A DNA stretch of 64,000 nt from JAMLHH01 sp037189845 (GTDB lineage Bacteria > Bacteroidota > Bacteroidia > Chitinophagales > JADIYW01): contig JBBCIS010000001.1 of the NCBI GenBank assembly GCA_037189845.1, positions 620,001 to 684,000 on the forward strand. The letters are read 5' to 3'. Both the position numbers and the translations under genes were made by a program. Positions 33,288 to 43,221 of the stretch are shown here, piece after piece. Every line of letters begins with the position of its first letter. Positions within the stretch are counted from its first letter, which is position 1. Under the pieces are notes generated by a model. The model made no database searches. It saw only the letters and a list, made by a program, of their open reading frames with translations, and had not been told where the DNA came from.

Positions 33288-33512
33288 TTACTCTCTTACA
33301 TCAATGATATTGACAGGGCAGGCTTCAGCAGCTCTTTTGTTGGCTTCTACATCGGTTTCAGGGATTTTCAGGACCCAGTTGCCACGCTTGTCCTCAGCTC
33401 CGAGTAATACGCTTTTACCGTCTTTGCGGGACATGCGCCAGTGTTCGGGTGCTAATTCTACGCAGTAATTGCATCCTATGCATTTATGTCTTCTCTGAAT
33501 GACAACAGGCAT
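33288..33512 (-). CDS. small ferredoxin, single Fe-S cluster
   Basis: A 74-aa ferredoxin with C11-x2-C14-x2-C17 (CIGCNYCVE) and the distant CP pair (ACPVNII) that complete one [4Fe-4S] cluster. It starts 8 bp after the stop of the U32-family gene, so it is almost certainly co-expressed and may supply electrons to that enzyme. It is not related in sequence layout to the two-cluster ferredoxin at 40.2 kb. Confidence 0.9.
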   Translation of the reverse strand: MPVVIQRRHKCIGCNYCVELAPEHWRMSRKDGKSVLLGAEDKRGNWVLKIPETDVEANKRAAEACPVNIIDVRE

Positions 33513-33520
33513 GATAGTTT

Positions 33521-34780
33521 TTAGTGTACAGGTTCCGGTGCAGGAACAATTTTATAAAGTTTGTCACTTTGACGAATTGGTACATTCAGCTTGAAGCTGC
33601 AATTTTGTCCTTTAGTAGCTTCAAAGACAGGACCTGTGTCACCATGAAGTTCTTCGATATGCGCTTCTATAGCTCCGGTAGTAGGGCCAGTGACAAGAAT
33701 GCGATCACCAACGCTGAGAGAATAGGCTTCGATTTTGAATTCTGCCACCTGGATTTTATCGTAATAGTGCTGGCCTTTGCCGAGGTAAATTTTTCTGGTA
33801 GTTGCTTTTGAGCCGGCAACATTGTTCCACTCTCCGAGTTTTTTACCTAAGTAGTAACCTGACCAAAATCCTCTGTTATAGACTTCTTTTAAGCGGAACA
33901 TCCATTCTTCCACTTTGTCCTGAGAATAGGTGCCGTCATAGTAAGATTCAATAGCTTCTCTGTAGCATTCCACGGTAGCTTTGACGTACTCGGGCCCTTT
34001 GCCGCGACCTTCAATTTTCATCACGGTCACTCCTGCATCTATTACCTGATCCAGAAAATCAATGGTGCATAAATCCTGTGCGGACATGATGTATTCATTC
34101 TCAATGGCCAGCTCATTGCCGCTTTCCTGATCGATGACTTTGTAGGTGCGTCTGCAATTCTGCACGCAGGCACCACGGTTGGCTGATGAATTGTCCGAGT
34201 GTAAGCTGAGGTAACATTTGCCGGAAACAGCCATACAAAGTGCACCGTGGACGAAGATTTCGATTTCTACCAGTCTTCCTGACGGGCCGTAAATCTGCTC
34301 CTTTTTGATTTGCTCTGTGATATGCTTGACCTGTAAAAGGCTTAATTCTCTGGACAGTACAATCGTATCCGCAAACATGGCATAAAAACGAACGGTCTCA
34401 ATATTAGTGATATTGACCTGCGTAGAGATATGGATTTCGATTCCCATGCTTCTTGCCATGGCAATGACGGCCTGGTCTGCTGCGATAACGGCAGTGATTC
34501 CGGCATCTTTGACTCCTTTGAGTACATTTCTGACGGCAGAAATATCATGGTCATACACGATAGTATTCAATGTAAGATATGTTCTGACTCCGTTTTCCTG
34601 ACAGATTTGAGCGATTTCAGGCAAATCTCCAAAAGTAAAATTCATGGTAGCTCTTGCTCTCATGTTGAACTGATCGACTCCGAAATATACTGAGTCTGCA
34701 CCGGCGTGTATTGCAGCCATCAAAGCTTCAAAACCTCCGGCAGGTGCCATCAATTCTATTTTACCTTCCTGTTTACGCAT
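33521..34780 (-). CDS. U32 peptidase-family protein, TrhP-like
   Basis: A 419-aa protein with the U32 opening (MAPAGGFEALMAAIHAGADSVYFG) and the family signature EIFVHGALCMAVSGKCYLS followed by NRGACVQNCRRTY; these cysteines probably hold an Fe-S cluster. The C-terminal domain (about 330-419) is a beta-barrel as in YegQ. E. coli YegQ/TrhP belongs to this family and is needed for prephenate-dependent hydroxylation of U34 in tRNA. I infer a tRNA-hydroxylation role. The single-cluster ferredoxin gene 8 bp downstream makes redox chemistry more likely than proteolysis. Confidence 0.85.
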   Translation of the reverse strand: MRKQEGKIELMAPAGGFEALMAAIHAGADSVYFGVDQFNMRARATMNFTFGDLPEIAQICQENGVRTYLTLNTIVYDHDISAVRNVLKGVKDAGITAVIAADQAVIAMARSMGIEIHISTQVNITNIETVRFYAMFADTIVLSRELSLLQVKHITEQIKKEQIYGPSGRLVEIEIFVHGALCMAVSGKCYLSLHSDNSSANRGACVQNCRRTYKVIDQESGNELAIENEYIMSAQDLCTIDFLDQVIDAGVTVMKIEGRGKGPEYVKATVECYREAIESYYDGTYSQDKVEEWMFRLKEVYNRGFWSGYYLGKKLGEWNNVAGSKATTRKIYLGKGQHYYDKIQVAEFKIEAYSLSVGDRILVTGPTTGAIEAHIEELHGDTGPVFEATKGQNCSFKLNVPIRQSDKLYKIVPAPEPVH

Positions 34781-34953
34781 AGTGAATATTTCTGCAAAGG
34801 TACAAAATCGAATTTTAATGCTGTTTTAAGAATTAGTAACCTATGTCACAAAAAATCAACTCATTGTTTTGATTTTTTTGTTTAATGTTTAAATCTTACA
34901 AAAAGCTGTGAAAAGTTGCTGATATTAATTGTTTTGATAACTATGACTTATCA

Positions 34954-34985
34954 AAATAAAAAAGCAGTGAGAATTTTCTCACTGC
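34954..34985 (-). terminator. terminator of the 35008 outer membrane protein gene
   Basis: GCAGTGAGAA (34964-34973) pairs perfectly with TTCTCACTGC (34976-34985). On the minus strand the stem is followed by TTTTTTATTTTG. It lies 22 bp after the stop codon. Confidence 0.85.
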
Positions 34986-35007
34986 TCACCTCTTCGTTTT
35001 ATCTTAA

Positions 35008-35604
35008 TTATTGACCTAAACCAATATTATAAGAAAATCCTATACCCAAATTACCCACATTGTATTTCTGTACATCATTTCCAATAGCAATATTGCTATT
35101 GTCGTTGTGAATCACTTTTGTATAATGGACAAATGCATTCCAGTTTTTATTATGATATCCTAGCATCGGTCTTACATATGCTCCTCCATCAGGTCTAGCA
35201 TTCAGCCTATTTTCTGCTACTCTTTCATCACCCACTAAAAATCCATAACCTACGTCTGCACCTACATAAAGACCTTCAGCTTTTGGATAGTATCTTAATA
35301 GAAGTGCGGCAGGGATAAGACCTACATCATTGTTTTTAATATTAAAATTGTTGATTTCTTTTTCTCTTCCAAAATTGTGTTGATATCCAGTAGATACACC
35401 AATACCAAAGTGATTAGTCAATAAATATTGATATGAAAGATCTACTCCCACACTTGCGGCTGTATTGTTATTAGGAACTGAAGCTCCAGTAGAAGCTCCA
35501 ATTTTTAAAGTGTTTTTGTATTGTCCACCAGTTTGAGCTTCTACATCTGTCATCATCAATAATGCTCCTGCTAAAATCGAACTAACTAATATTCTCTTTT
35601 TCAT
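35008..35604 (-). CDS. outer membrane beta-barrel protein
   Basis: A 198-aa protein with a signal peptide (residues 1-23, ending DVEAQ). The mature part alternates amphipathic strands with turns (LKIGASTGASVP; VGVDLSYQYLL; FGIGVSTGYQHNF; LYVGADVGYGFLVG; MLGYHNKNWNAFVHYTKVI) and ends in a strand, GFSYNIGLGQ. About eight strands can be counted, as in OmpA/OmpW-like small barrels. The function is not known. It is monocistronic with its own terminator. The upstream gap 35605-35942 holds the terminator of the M16 gene and otherwise nothing recognisable. Confidence 0.8.
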   Translation of the reverse strand: MKKRILVSSILAGALLMMTDVEAQTGGQYKNTLKIGASTGASVPNNNTAASVGVDLSYQYLLTNHFGIGVSTGYQHNFGREKEINNFNIKNNDVGLIPAALLLRYYPKAEGLYVGADVGYGFLVGDERVAENRLNARPDGGAYVRPMLGYHNKNWNAFVHYTKVIHNDNSNIAIGNDVQKYNVGNLGIGFSYNIGLGQ

Positions 35605-35816
35605 AAAAATAATTTTCGTTTACAATCGTCAACATCTATTGATGCTGATTTCACCATTGAAACGGAGGTAAAATACACTTCGTTTCCTTTTATGGCTACT
35701 TAACAAAATTTAAACAATGTTGTAAAAGTGGATATCTGAAAGAGATATTGACTGTAATTATTTCATCTTTCTATTGATATCTAGAAGTTTCAAGAATTGG
35801 TGTGAAATTAAATGAA

Positions 35817-35855
35817 ATGAAAAATCCCCTGACAACATTATGTTATCAAGGGATT
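35817..35855 (-). terminator. terminator of the M16 peptidase gene
   Basis: AATCCCCTGACAAC (35823-35836) pairs with GTTATCAAGGGATT (35842-35855) with two mismatches. On the minus strand the stem leads into TTTTTC. It is 88 bp beyond the stop codon. Confidence 0.7.
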
Positions 35856-35942
35856 AGTTTATTTACAGTTAGAGGTTGGAATTGTTTAAAGTGGGTAATC
35901 GCTAACAATCAACCATTTGTCATTTATCCAACTATTATTTAT

Positions 35943-38876
35943 CTATTCAGCAGCCGGTTGCATTTCTATCCTGATGAAGTTGTCTCCTTTCAGGAATTTT
36001 TGTGCAGCTTTCTGAATTTGCTCAGGAGTGATAGCCTGGACTTTTTTCAGATACTCATCCGTGTTTTTGATAGGCTCATTAAAAGTAGTAGCGTATTTAA
36101 TCGTACTGACCCAATAATCGTTTTCTTTCAGAGACGTTTCAATTTCTCTTTTTATTTTTTCTTTGACTTTATTGACGGTTGCAGCATCAATGCCTGTCGC
36201 TTTAAAATCTTCGATGACTTTCATCGCTTCTTTTTCCAGATCTGCTGCATTTTCAGGTTCAGCATTGTAAGTAATCAATGTGTAGTACTCAGGAGACGGG
36301 ATTCTTTGATAATCGCCTTGCACGGAAACACCATACACTCCGCCCTTATCTTCCCGGAGGCTTTCTCTCAGCTTGATGTTGAGGACATCTGTCAGGACAT
36401 CGAATAAGATTTCCTCGTCTTTATTCCAGGTTTGCACTCCGTTGTATGTAAATAGCACATTGGTTTTAGGGGCAGCGCCCATTTTGATTTCTTTATTGAT
36501 TTTCCCTTTTGCCAGAGTAATTTTATTGTCTTTGAACTGCTCCTTTTTGTTGGTTGCTGGTAAAGATGCAAGATATTCTTCTGCTAATTTTTTGATTTTT
36601 TCTTTATCTACATTTCCTACAATCACAAAATTAAAATCACTTGCATTATTGAATCTGTCTTTATAGAAATTGATAGAATTGGAGAAGCTGATTTTGTCAA
36701 AATCTTCTACTGCCGGAAAGCTTCTTCTGATGTTTTTAGAATAAAGTGTTTCGTAAACAGATTTCTGGAAGAAAACCATCGGATTCGCCAGTAGATTAGA
36801 GTACATGGCTTTGTTTTTCGCAATATATGACTGGAAAATCACTGAATCTTTTCTCGGTGCAGTAAAATTCAGATGGATGAGCTGGAACAATGTTTCGATA
36901 TCTTTCGGAGAAGCTGACGCATTGATACCTTCTTCTAAATCACTGATGTAAGGAGTAGATTTAACATTTTTGCCCGCCAGTATTCTTTTTAAGGAAACTG
37001 CATCAAAATCACCAAATCCGCTCTCATTGATAATAGGAGCTGTATTGGAAATCGTATAAAAATCTGCATCTGTGTACAGTGAACTTCCACCAGGACTGAA
37101 TGCCCGGATCAGAATTTCATCATTTTGGAAATCCGTAGATTTGATTTTTACTTTTGCACCATTGCTTAAAGTCCATGTCTCGATATCGTTGACAGTATCA
37201 TTTTCTACCTTGACGATTTTGCCGGCGACAGGAGCCTTAGATAATAATTCAGCCGCAACTTCTTTTTCTTCTACTTGCTTTAAATCTGAATTTGCTACCT
37301 CGTTCTGAATGGCAAGAATTTTTTCTTTAGTCGGTAAAATTGCCTTATCTTTTTCAGGAGCAGTAATGATGACGACAGTATTGTTGTGTGTGATAAGATT
37401 TTTAACTGTCTGATTGATTTCAGCCAGTGAAATAGTAGGAATCAGCATCTGAACCAACTGATATTCAATGTTGATGCCCGGAGCTGTCTGACCTTCCAGA
37501 TAATAAGCTACATACTCATTTGCGTAATTTGCGGATTCTGTCTTATCTTTTTCTTTCAGCGCTACTTCGTAATTGTTTTGTAATTCAGCTATAGCTCTGT
37601 TGTATTCGCTTGAGGTAAATCCGAATTTTGAAGCTCTGTAAGATTCTTCATAAAGAGATTTTATCATTGCTTCTGTCTTATCAGAAGTTCCTACTGCAAA
37701 TGATGTAAATGCGTCCAGATTTCTCAGTTGACTATCGTAGTTGGTCATAGCTGCAAAAAATGGCGGAGCAGGCTGTTGAAGAATTTCCTTGAATCTTTCA
37801 TTCAGAATAGAGTTGATAATCTGTTGCTTCAATAAATCTCTGTAGCCTATGATGCTGTTATTGTCTTTTCCCGGATGCTTTTCAAATATAAAAACCTGTG
37901 TATAAGGTGCTTCTTTGTCTGTAACAATGCTGACCAGTGTTTCTTTGTGTGGAGGTATCGGATATATTTCTTTTTTTCTCGGAGATTTTACTGCTTCTAT
38001 GTCTGAAAATCTTTTGATGACTTCTTTTTCCATTGCCTGCAAATCAAAATCACCCACTAAAATCACTGCCATCAAATCCGGTCTGTACCAGTCTTTGTAA
38101 AATCTTTTGAGTACATCCTGAGAGGCATTTTTCAAAATAGAAGTATCACCGATAGGTAATCTGTCCGGATATCTGGAACCATGGAACAAAACAGGCAAAA
38201 ACTCATTCTGCATTCTTTGCTGCGGACCTAAAGAGCTTCTCCACTCTGAAATAACTACGCCTCTTTCTTTTGTGATCTCTTCTTGTGAAAGTGTGAGTCC
38301 GTGCGCCCAGTCTTCCAGGATCAGAAGCCCTTTGTCAAGCATTTCCGGTTGATCAGTCGGAATCTGCAGCATGTAGACAGTCTCGTCGAAGCTGGTATAT
38401 GCGTTCAAATGAGGTCCGAATTTAATGCCTATACTTTCCACATAGTTGACTAAATCATTTTTCTCAAAATTTTTACTTCCGTTGAATGCCATATGCTCAA
38501 GGAAGTGCGCGAGACCTTTTTGGTCGTCATCTTCTTGAATAGAACCTGCATTTACTGCAAGCCGGAGCTCCATTCGGTTTTCAGGTTTAGCATTTTTTCT
38601 GATGAAATATTGTAAGCCATTAGGCAATGTGCCATGTATAACTTCCGGATCTAAAGGTAAAACTTCCCTGCCTGTGGGTGGTGCAGGCGGCGTCGTAGGG
38701 GGCGGTGGTGTATTTGAATTTCGTGGTGCTTCCTCAACCACAGGAGGTGCATATTCCTCTACATTTTCTTTCTTTTTCTTTTTAGATTTTGCCTCAGCAT
38801 AATTTGGAGTACTTGAAGATGTCCAGATCATCAGTGCTGCCATCAACCAAATGGTGGTTTTTTTAAATTTAATCAT
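35943..38876 (-). CDS. M16-family zinc peptidase, two-domain, secreted
   Basis: A 977-aa protein with an N-terminal signal (MALMIWTSSS region) and a Lys-rich then Pro-rich linker (PPPPTTPPAPPTG, about 58-70). The first M16 domain holds the zinc motif HFLEHMAFNG (HxxEH) and the downstream Glu in the LAVNAG-to-NYVES part; the second half (from about 540) repeats the fold without an HxxEH, as usual for pitrilysin-type fusions. It should degrade peptides in the periplasm or at the cell surface. The 273-bp gap upstream (38877-39149) shows no gene or clear site. Monocistronic. Confidence 0.9.
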   Translation of the reverse strand: MIKFKKTTIWLMAALMIWTSSSTPNYAEAKSKKKKKENVEEYAPPVVEEAPRNSNTPPPPTTPPAPPTGREVLPLDPEVIHGTLPNGLQYFIRKNAKPENRMELRLAVNAGSIQEDDDQKGLAHFLEHMAFNGSKNFEKNDLVNYVESIGIKFGPHLNAYTSFDETVYMLQIPTDQPEMLDKGLLILEDWAHGLTLSQEEITKERGVVISEWRSSLGPQQRMQNEFLPVLFHGSRYPDRLPIGDTSILKNASQDVLKRFYKDWYRPDLMAVILVGDFDLQAMEKEVIKRFSDIEAVKSPRKKEIYPIPPHKETLVSIVTDKEAPYTQVFIFEKHPGKDNNSIIGYRDLLKQQIINSILNERFKEILQQPAPPFFAAMTNYDSQLRNLDAFTSFAVGTSDKTEAMIKSLYEESYRASKFGFTSSEYNRAIAELQNNYEVALKEKDKTESANYANEYVAYYLEGQTAPGINIEYQLVQMLIPTISLAEINQTVKNLITHNNTVVIITAPEKDKAILPTKEKILAIQNEVANSDLKQVEEKEVAAELLSKAPVAGKIVKVENDTVNDIETWTLSNGAKVKIKSTDFQNDEILIRAFSPGGSSLYTDADFYTISNTAPIINESGFGDFDAVSLKRILAGKNVKSTPYISDLEEGINASASPKDIETLFQLIHLNFTAPRKDSVIFQSYIAKNKAMYSNLLANPMVFFQKSVYETLYSKNIRRSFPAVEDFDKISFSNSINFYKDRFNNASDFNFVIVGNVDKEKIKKLAEEYLASLPATNKKEQFKDNKITLAKGKINKEIKMGAAPKTNVLFTYNGVQTWNKDEEILFDVLTDVLNIKLRESLREDKGGVYGVSVQGDYQRIPSPEYYTLITYNAEPENAADLEKEAMKVIEDFKATGIDAATVNKVKEKIKREIETSLKENDYWVSTIKYATTFNEPIKNTDEYLKKVQAITPEQIQKAAQKFLKGDNFIRIEMQPAAE

Positions 38877-39149
38877 ATCAAAAATGTTTCTTGTGTTCGT
38901 CTAATGGTTTTATCGTCAGATGGTTAAATTACAGTTTTATGCGTAACAAGTATTGTAAAGTGAAAAGTATATTAAGTGTATAATACATTTTAGTTAAAAA
39001 AGTTTTAGAAGAGATAGAACAATACCAGCAGTTATCTGATAGAATACCTATATATGGAATTCCGCTTCTGTACTTTCAAAAGTGCTTTTGGAAATTTGTA
39101 GCAGGTACTAGAGTCAGTATGTAAGGAGTTATATTAAAATAATTACTCC

Positions 39150-40157
39150 TTATATTTTTACTAAAAAATCTATTGTATCGATTCCATCAGCGTACTCGTG
39201 TAATTCAGGTTCTTGTGCAGCGCCAAATTCTGCGTTTCTTGAAAAATCTTCAAAGTTGATCACACATTGAATATGATCTTCTTCAGCATCCAGCCAGGAT
39301 TTGATTTCTGAAGGATGATCATAATACGCCAGATTAACACAAGAAATAGGAGAGGATAAAGAGGTCTGGTCTACAAGATTGACAAAATCGCAATCTACGA
39401 TAGGTGTTCCGTTCATCAGGTAAATGGTGCGCTGATAATCCAGATTGTTTTTGTAAGAGTTTTGCAGCATCAGATTAGAAAAAGGCTGCCATGCTTCAAT
39501 CAGATGATCAAACAGATACTCTTTGGGAATCCAGATCATGGACACATTTCTGCAACCTAATCCAAAATATTCAAATACGTCTTTCCCCAGCAGATAAAGC
39601 TCTTCCTGGCTTTCGTTTCCGGTAAGAACTGCAACAGAATGTCTGTTCTTACGTATGATATGTGGCTTTTTTCCAAAATAATATTCAAAATATCTGCCGC
39701 TGTTGTTACTGCCGGTAGCAATCACAGCGTCCTGTTCGGTCCATCTTTGATCCACAGAAATATAATTTATCCACTCAGGATCAAGCTCCTGCAACTTTTG
39801 TAAAAGATGTAAAGTGAGCACCTGATCTCTTTCAGAAGTTTTGAGTAATAACCGGTGTCCTGTAACCAAAATACACAGAATATCATGGAATGAAACCAGC
39901 GGAATGTTACCGGCGGCAATGATTCCTACGTTTTTAGATGATATTTCTTTCAGATCATAACCATTTATCCATGCATTGATTTTGTCAGGAGCGAGCATTT
40001 GCCGGGCAATCGCCTGAAGCGCTCTTTCACAGTTTTCTTTTGTAAACCAATGATTTTTGATTCCTGCCAGACGAACTGCATTTTGTAAGGATTCGGGATA
40101 TTCAGCGATATATTGACCTAATCTTATAAGAGAATCAATTCTATTGTTTAATTCCAT
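39150..40157 (-). CDS. LuxC-like acyl-CoA reductase
   Basis: A 335-aa protein with the LuxC-type acyl-CoA reductase pattern: NVGIIAAGNIPLVSFHDIL (about 75-93), a nucleotide-binding stretch LLLKTSERD, the glycine-rich AVIATGSNNSGRYF, and a Cys in GLGCRNVSMI (about residue 210) where the acyl-enzyme Cys is expected. It lacks a luciferase context. It faces a ferredoxin gene across 57 bp; I recall this divergent or adjacent pair as common in Bacteroidota, where the role is not settled (fatty aldehyde formation is inferred). Confidence 0.82.
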   Translation of the reverse strand: MELNNRIDSLIRLGQYIAEYPESLQNAVRLAGIKNHWFTKENCERALQAIARQMLAPDKINAWINGYDLKEISSKNVGIIAAGNIPLVSFHDILCILVTGHRLLLKTSERDQVLTLHLLQKLQELDPEWINYISVDQRWTEQDAVIATGSNNSGRYFEYYFGKKPHIIRKNRHSVAVLTGNESQEELYLLGKDVFEYFGLGCRNVSMIWIPKEYLFDHLIEAWQPFSNLMLQNSYKNNLDYQRTIYLMNGTPIVDCDFVNLVDQTSLSSPISCVNLAYYDHPSEIKSWLDAEEDHIQCVINFEDFSRNAEFGAAQEPELHEYADGIDTIDFLVKI

Positions 40158-40179
40158 AAATAAATTCGTGCGACTTTAG

Positions 40180-40187
40180 TATTTTTG
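40180..40187 (+). promoter_or_regulatory. -7 element of the ferredoxin gene
   Basis: TATTTTTG matches TAnnTTTG, 27 bp before the start codon at 40215, in the 57-bp gap shared with the divergent acyl-CoA reductase gene. Confidence 0.5.
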
Positions 40188-40214
40188 TTGAGAAAACACA
40201 AAAGTAAGAAGTAT

Positions 40215-40562
40215 ATGGCGATAATGATTACTGATGAGTGTATAAACTGTGGAGCTTGCGAACCGGAATGCCCGAATAATGCTATCTATGAAGGTGGTGT
40301 TGAATGGACAATGGCAGACGGAACAGAAGTTTCAGGTACTTATACATTGATGAACGGTACTGATGTAGATGCAGATGAGAAGCTTACACCAAAATCGAAT
40401 GAGGTGTATTATATAGTAGAAGATAAATGTACAGAGTGCGTGGGTTTCCATGAAGAACCGCAATGTGCTGCTGTTTGCCCTGTAGATTGTTGTGTTCCGG
40501 ATCCGGATGTCGAAGAATCGGAGGATGTTCTACTTCAAAAGAAAGACAAGTTACACTTTTAA
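40215..40562 (+). CDS. two-cluster 4Fe-4S ferredoxin
   Basis: The start is set at the ATG at 40215 (MAIMITDECINCGACEPECP); an upstream TTG in frame would overlap the promoter. The product is 115 aa. The first cluster motif is CINCGACEPECP; the second is CTECVGFHEEPQCAAVCP, where six extra residues between the second and third Cys are typical of the low-potential bacterial/YfhL type. An insert of about 35 residues rich in Thr and Asp lies between the motifs. The C-terminal tail is acidic, then basic. It is followed by a strong terminator. Confidence 0.9.
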   Translation: MAIMITDECINCGACEPECPNNAIYEGGVEWTMADGTEVSGTYTLMNGTDVDADEKLTPKSNEVYYIVEDKCTECVGFHEEPQCAAVCPVDCCVPDPDVEESEDVLLQKKDKLHF

Positions 40563-40584
40563 AATATACGCAGTCTGAAAAGTA

Positions 40585-40612
40585 AGCTCCTCCGAAACGA
40601 GGAGCTTTTTTA
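40585..40612 (+). terminator. intrinsic terminator of the ferredoxin gene
   Basis: AGCTCCTC (40585-40592) pairs perfectly with GAGGAGCT (40599-40606), 6-nt loop, followed by a T-rich tail (TTTTTATT). Confidence 0.88.
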
Positions 40613-40770
40613 TTACTTTTGTCTGCCTGGTCAAAATGTATGATACAGCAGAATATTAGTACGGAATCAATCGAACTTTACAGTTAAGTGTAATATTTCG
40701 TGACAGTTTACCTGCGGTTGAAAAGCAGTTTTTGAGTTTTTTCGTGGGGTCAGATAAGGATTGTATGATT

Positions 40771-43221
40771 TTAAAAATCCATCATCTGATTATTTCCGCC
40801 ATCCATTTGGCCATCATTGCGTCTTCTTTGCTGAGTTTCACCACGGCCAAATTTATAAGATACATTGATAGCAAAAATTCTGGATTCCCATTTTCTGTTC
40901 ATGTAGGAATCAAAAGTAGTTCCGGCATTATATACCCTGAAATTTCTTGTATTGAATACATCCTGTAGATTCATGGAAACAGTCAGCTTATTTTTCAGGA
41001 AATCTTTTTTGATACCAATGTCCATGCCGTGCATAGGTTTGATATATCCCTGTAAATAATTCATTTTGCTGTTAAATCTATAGGAAAGCTGTAATTCAGT
41101 ACCATGCCAGAATTTGAAATTGGACATTGTTCTGGTATTCCATTGGAAACTGTTGACGCTGTTGTCATTATCATCTCCCGGAACCTGGCCGTTTACTGAA
41201 TTGTGGAAGATATTTCCATTGATCATGATATTCCACCATTTGGTAATCGGCGTTCTGAAAATAATCTCGGTTCCTATATTCTGAGCATTGTCAATATTCG
41301 CCCAGCTGAGCGTTGCTACCGCTGTTTCGGTATCAATTTCTCTGTATCTCGTAAAACTGTTGGAGGTGTGCCGGTAATATACACTGGCAGTCAGGAAAGT
41401 AGAGTTCCAGTTTTTCAGGTAGGTCAGCTCCAGCGCATTGATCAGCTCAGGTTGCAGATATGGATTACCAACTCTGATATTGAGCGGATTGTCAAAATCT
41501 TCGAATGGATTCAGCATGCCTGGTTGAGGCCTATTGATCCTGTATGTATAAGATAATTGAGCTTCGTGACTTTTTGCGAATTTCTGACTTAGAAATACGG
41601 ATGGAAATAGATGGATATATTGATTTTTGAACTGACCTTCTATTTTACTGTTTTCTACAAAAACGTTTGTTTGTTCCGTTCTTAGACCTACTTTATAGTT
41701 AAAATCTTTCACCTTTCCTCCGAAAGTGACATAAGCAGCATTGACAACTTCGTCATAATTAAACCTATTGGTCATCCCTTGATTGAGTACCGTTTCCTGC
41801 GTAGATCTGTCTAATGAATCAGCATAAAAATCGCTGTTCAGATTTCTGTAAGTCATCTTAAAGCCAGTCTCCAGCACACCGTGCTTTTTGAATGGATGCG
41901 CGTAGTCTGCCTGAAAGATTCCTAAAGTATTATTATTTGTATTCTGGTTAAAGTCCTGTTGAGGAACGATATCGATCATGTTGTAATCCTGATCATAGTT
42001 CAGCTGCATGAAATTTTTTGGACGAATAGAATATCCTCTTTCAAACATAGCTGAGATATCCAGTGTCTGGCCTGCATTTTTCAGCTTTTGTCTGTATGAA
42101 AGGTTTGAGCTGTTATTGAGATTCGTTCTGGAGCCGTCTCTGGTACGTATAAAACCAGCATAGTAAATTTCATTTTCATCCAGAAAGCTGGTTTCGTTGA
42201 TCTCATTGTTAGGCCCTCCACCTCCTGTAAATACATTGTTGAAGGACAAAGTGGCTTTATCAGTGAGCTCGATATCTATGCCCAGGTTCAGGTTTCCGTT
42301 ATAAGTTTTATGTTTGGAATCGTCTTTGGAATTGATGAAGTTGATATATTCGGGAAAGATATTTTTCCGGTTATTATCTCCACCGCTATATGATTCATGA
42401 AATCTGAAATTATAGGCAGAAGTAAAATTAATACGGTTTTTCTTGAAATTCAGCGTTGCTCCGGCGTTGTTTTTATAAGTGGTAGCGTATCCGGCTGATA
42501 CGATACCGTTTAAGCCACGGTTATAATTTTTCTTTAAAACGATGTTGATGATACCGGCAGTCCCGTCTGCATCATATTTAGAGGAGGGATTGGTGATCAG
42601 TTCAATGCTTTCAATGCTGTTAGCCGGTAAAGATTCCAGGATAGCCTGCTGGCTTTCACCGGTCATTCCCGATGGTTTACCATTGATATAGATTAAGATG
42701 TTTTCTGAACCTCTCAGGGTGATATTACCATCCATAGTCACATCCAGTATTGGGATTTGCTTCATGGCATCTACCGCATTTCCTCCGGCTGAGATTGCAT
42801 TTTTATCTACATTAAAGATTTTTTTCTCTCCACCCAGCTGAAACATATTTTTTTCTCCTACTACTTCAGTTACAGCCAGCTGAGATGCAGATTCTTTTAG
42901 CTTGATTTCTCCCAGGTTCACAGATAATTGAGCAGGGGTGATCTTTATCTCGCTTTTTGAGAAATTGTCATAGCCCAGATATGAAACTTCCAGAGAGTAA
43001 ATGCCCGGTTTGAGACCTTCTACATTAAATCTTCCTTTTTCATCTGTCAAACCTCCTGATGTAGATTGGTTTTGAGCGCTTTTTAAAACTACTGTTGCAA
43101 ATTCCAATGGGCCATTCCCGGAATCATCTAATACTATTCCGTAAACTTTTCCGGAAGGTGCCTGTGCAGATATCTGGTTGATAGATAGAATTGCCAAAAG
43201 AGAAAATAAGAATGATCGCAT
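40771..43221 (-). CDS. TonB-dependent receptor-like outer membrane protein
   Basis: An 816-aa protein. Signal peptide at 1-19, then a carboxypeptidase-regulatory-like domain (about 25-105, VYGIVLDDSGNGPLEFATV; GLKPGIYSLEVSYLGYD), a plug domain (about 115-230, with GGNAVDAMKQIPILDV and RGSENILIYINGKP; VLKKNYNRG closes it) and a large beta-barrel. This layout matches the Bacteroidota outer-membrane beta-barrel family related to TonB receptors but not SusC. The tail is low-complexity (RRRNDGQMDGGNNQMMD). No SusD partner or TonB-linked substrate gene is adjacent, so the ligand is unknown. Confidence 0.88.
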   Translation of the reverse strand: MRSFLFSLLAILSINQISAQAPSGKVYGIVLDDSGNGPLEFATVVLKSAQNQSTSGGLTDEKGRFNVEGLKPGIYSLEVSYLGYDNFSKSEIKITPAQLSVNLGEIKLKESASQLAVTEVVGEKNMFQLGGEKKIFNVDKNAISAGGNAVDAMKQIPILDVTMDGNITLRGSENILIYINGKPSGMTGESQQAILESLPANSIESIELITNPSSKYDADGTAGIINIVLKKNYNRGLNGIVSAGYATTYKNNAGATLNFKKNRINFTSAYNFRFHESYSGGDNNRKNIFPEYINFINSKDDSKHKTYNGNLNLGIDIELTDKATLSFNNVFTGGGGPNNEINETSFLDENEIYYAGFIRTRDGSRTNLNNSSNLSYRQKLKNAGQTLDISAMFERGYSIRPKNFMQLNYDQDYNMIDIVPQQDFNQNTNNNTLGIFQADYAHPFKKHGVLETGFKMTYRNLNSDFYADSLDRSTQETVLNQGMTNRFNYDEVVNAAYVTFGGKVKDFNYKVGLRTEQTNVFVENSKIEGQFKNQYIHLFPSVFLSQKFAKSHEAQLSYTYRINRPQPGMLNPFEDFDNPLNIRVGNPYLQPELINALELTYLKNWNSTFLTASVYYRHTSNSFTRYREIDTETAVATLSWANIDNAQNIGTEIIFRTPITKWWNIMINGNIFHNSVNGQVPGDDNDNSVNSFQWNTRTMSNFKFWHGTELQLSYRFNSKMNYLQGYIKPMHGMDIGIKKDFLKNKLTVSMNLQDVFNTRNFRVYNAGTTFDSYMNRKWESRIFAINVSYKFGRGETQQRRRNDGQMDGGNNQMMDF

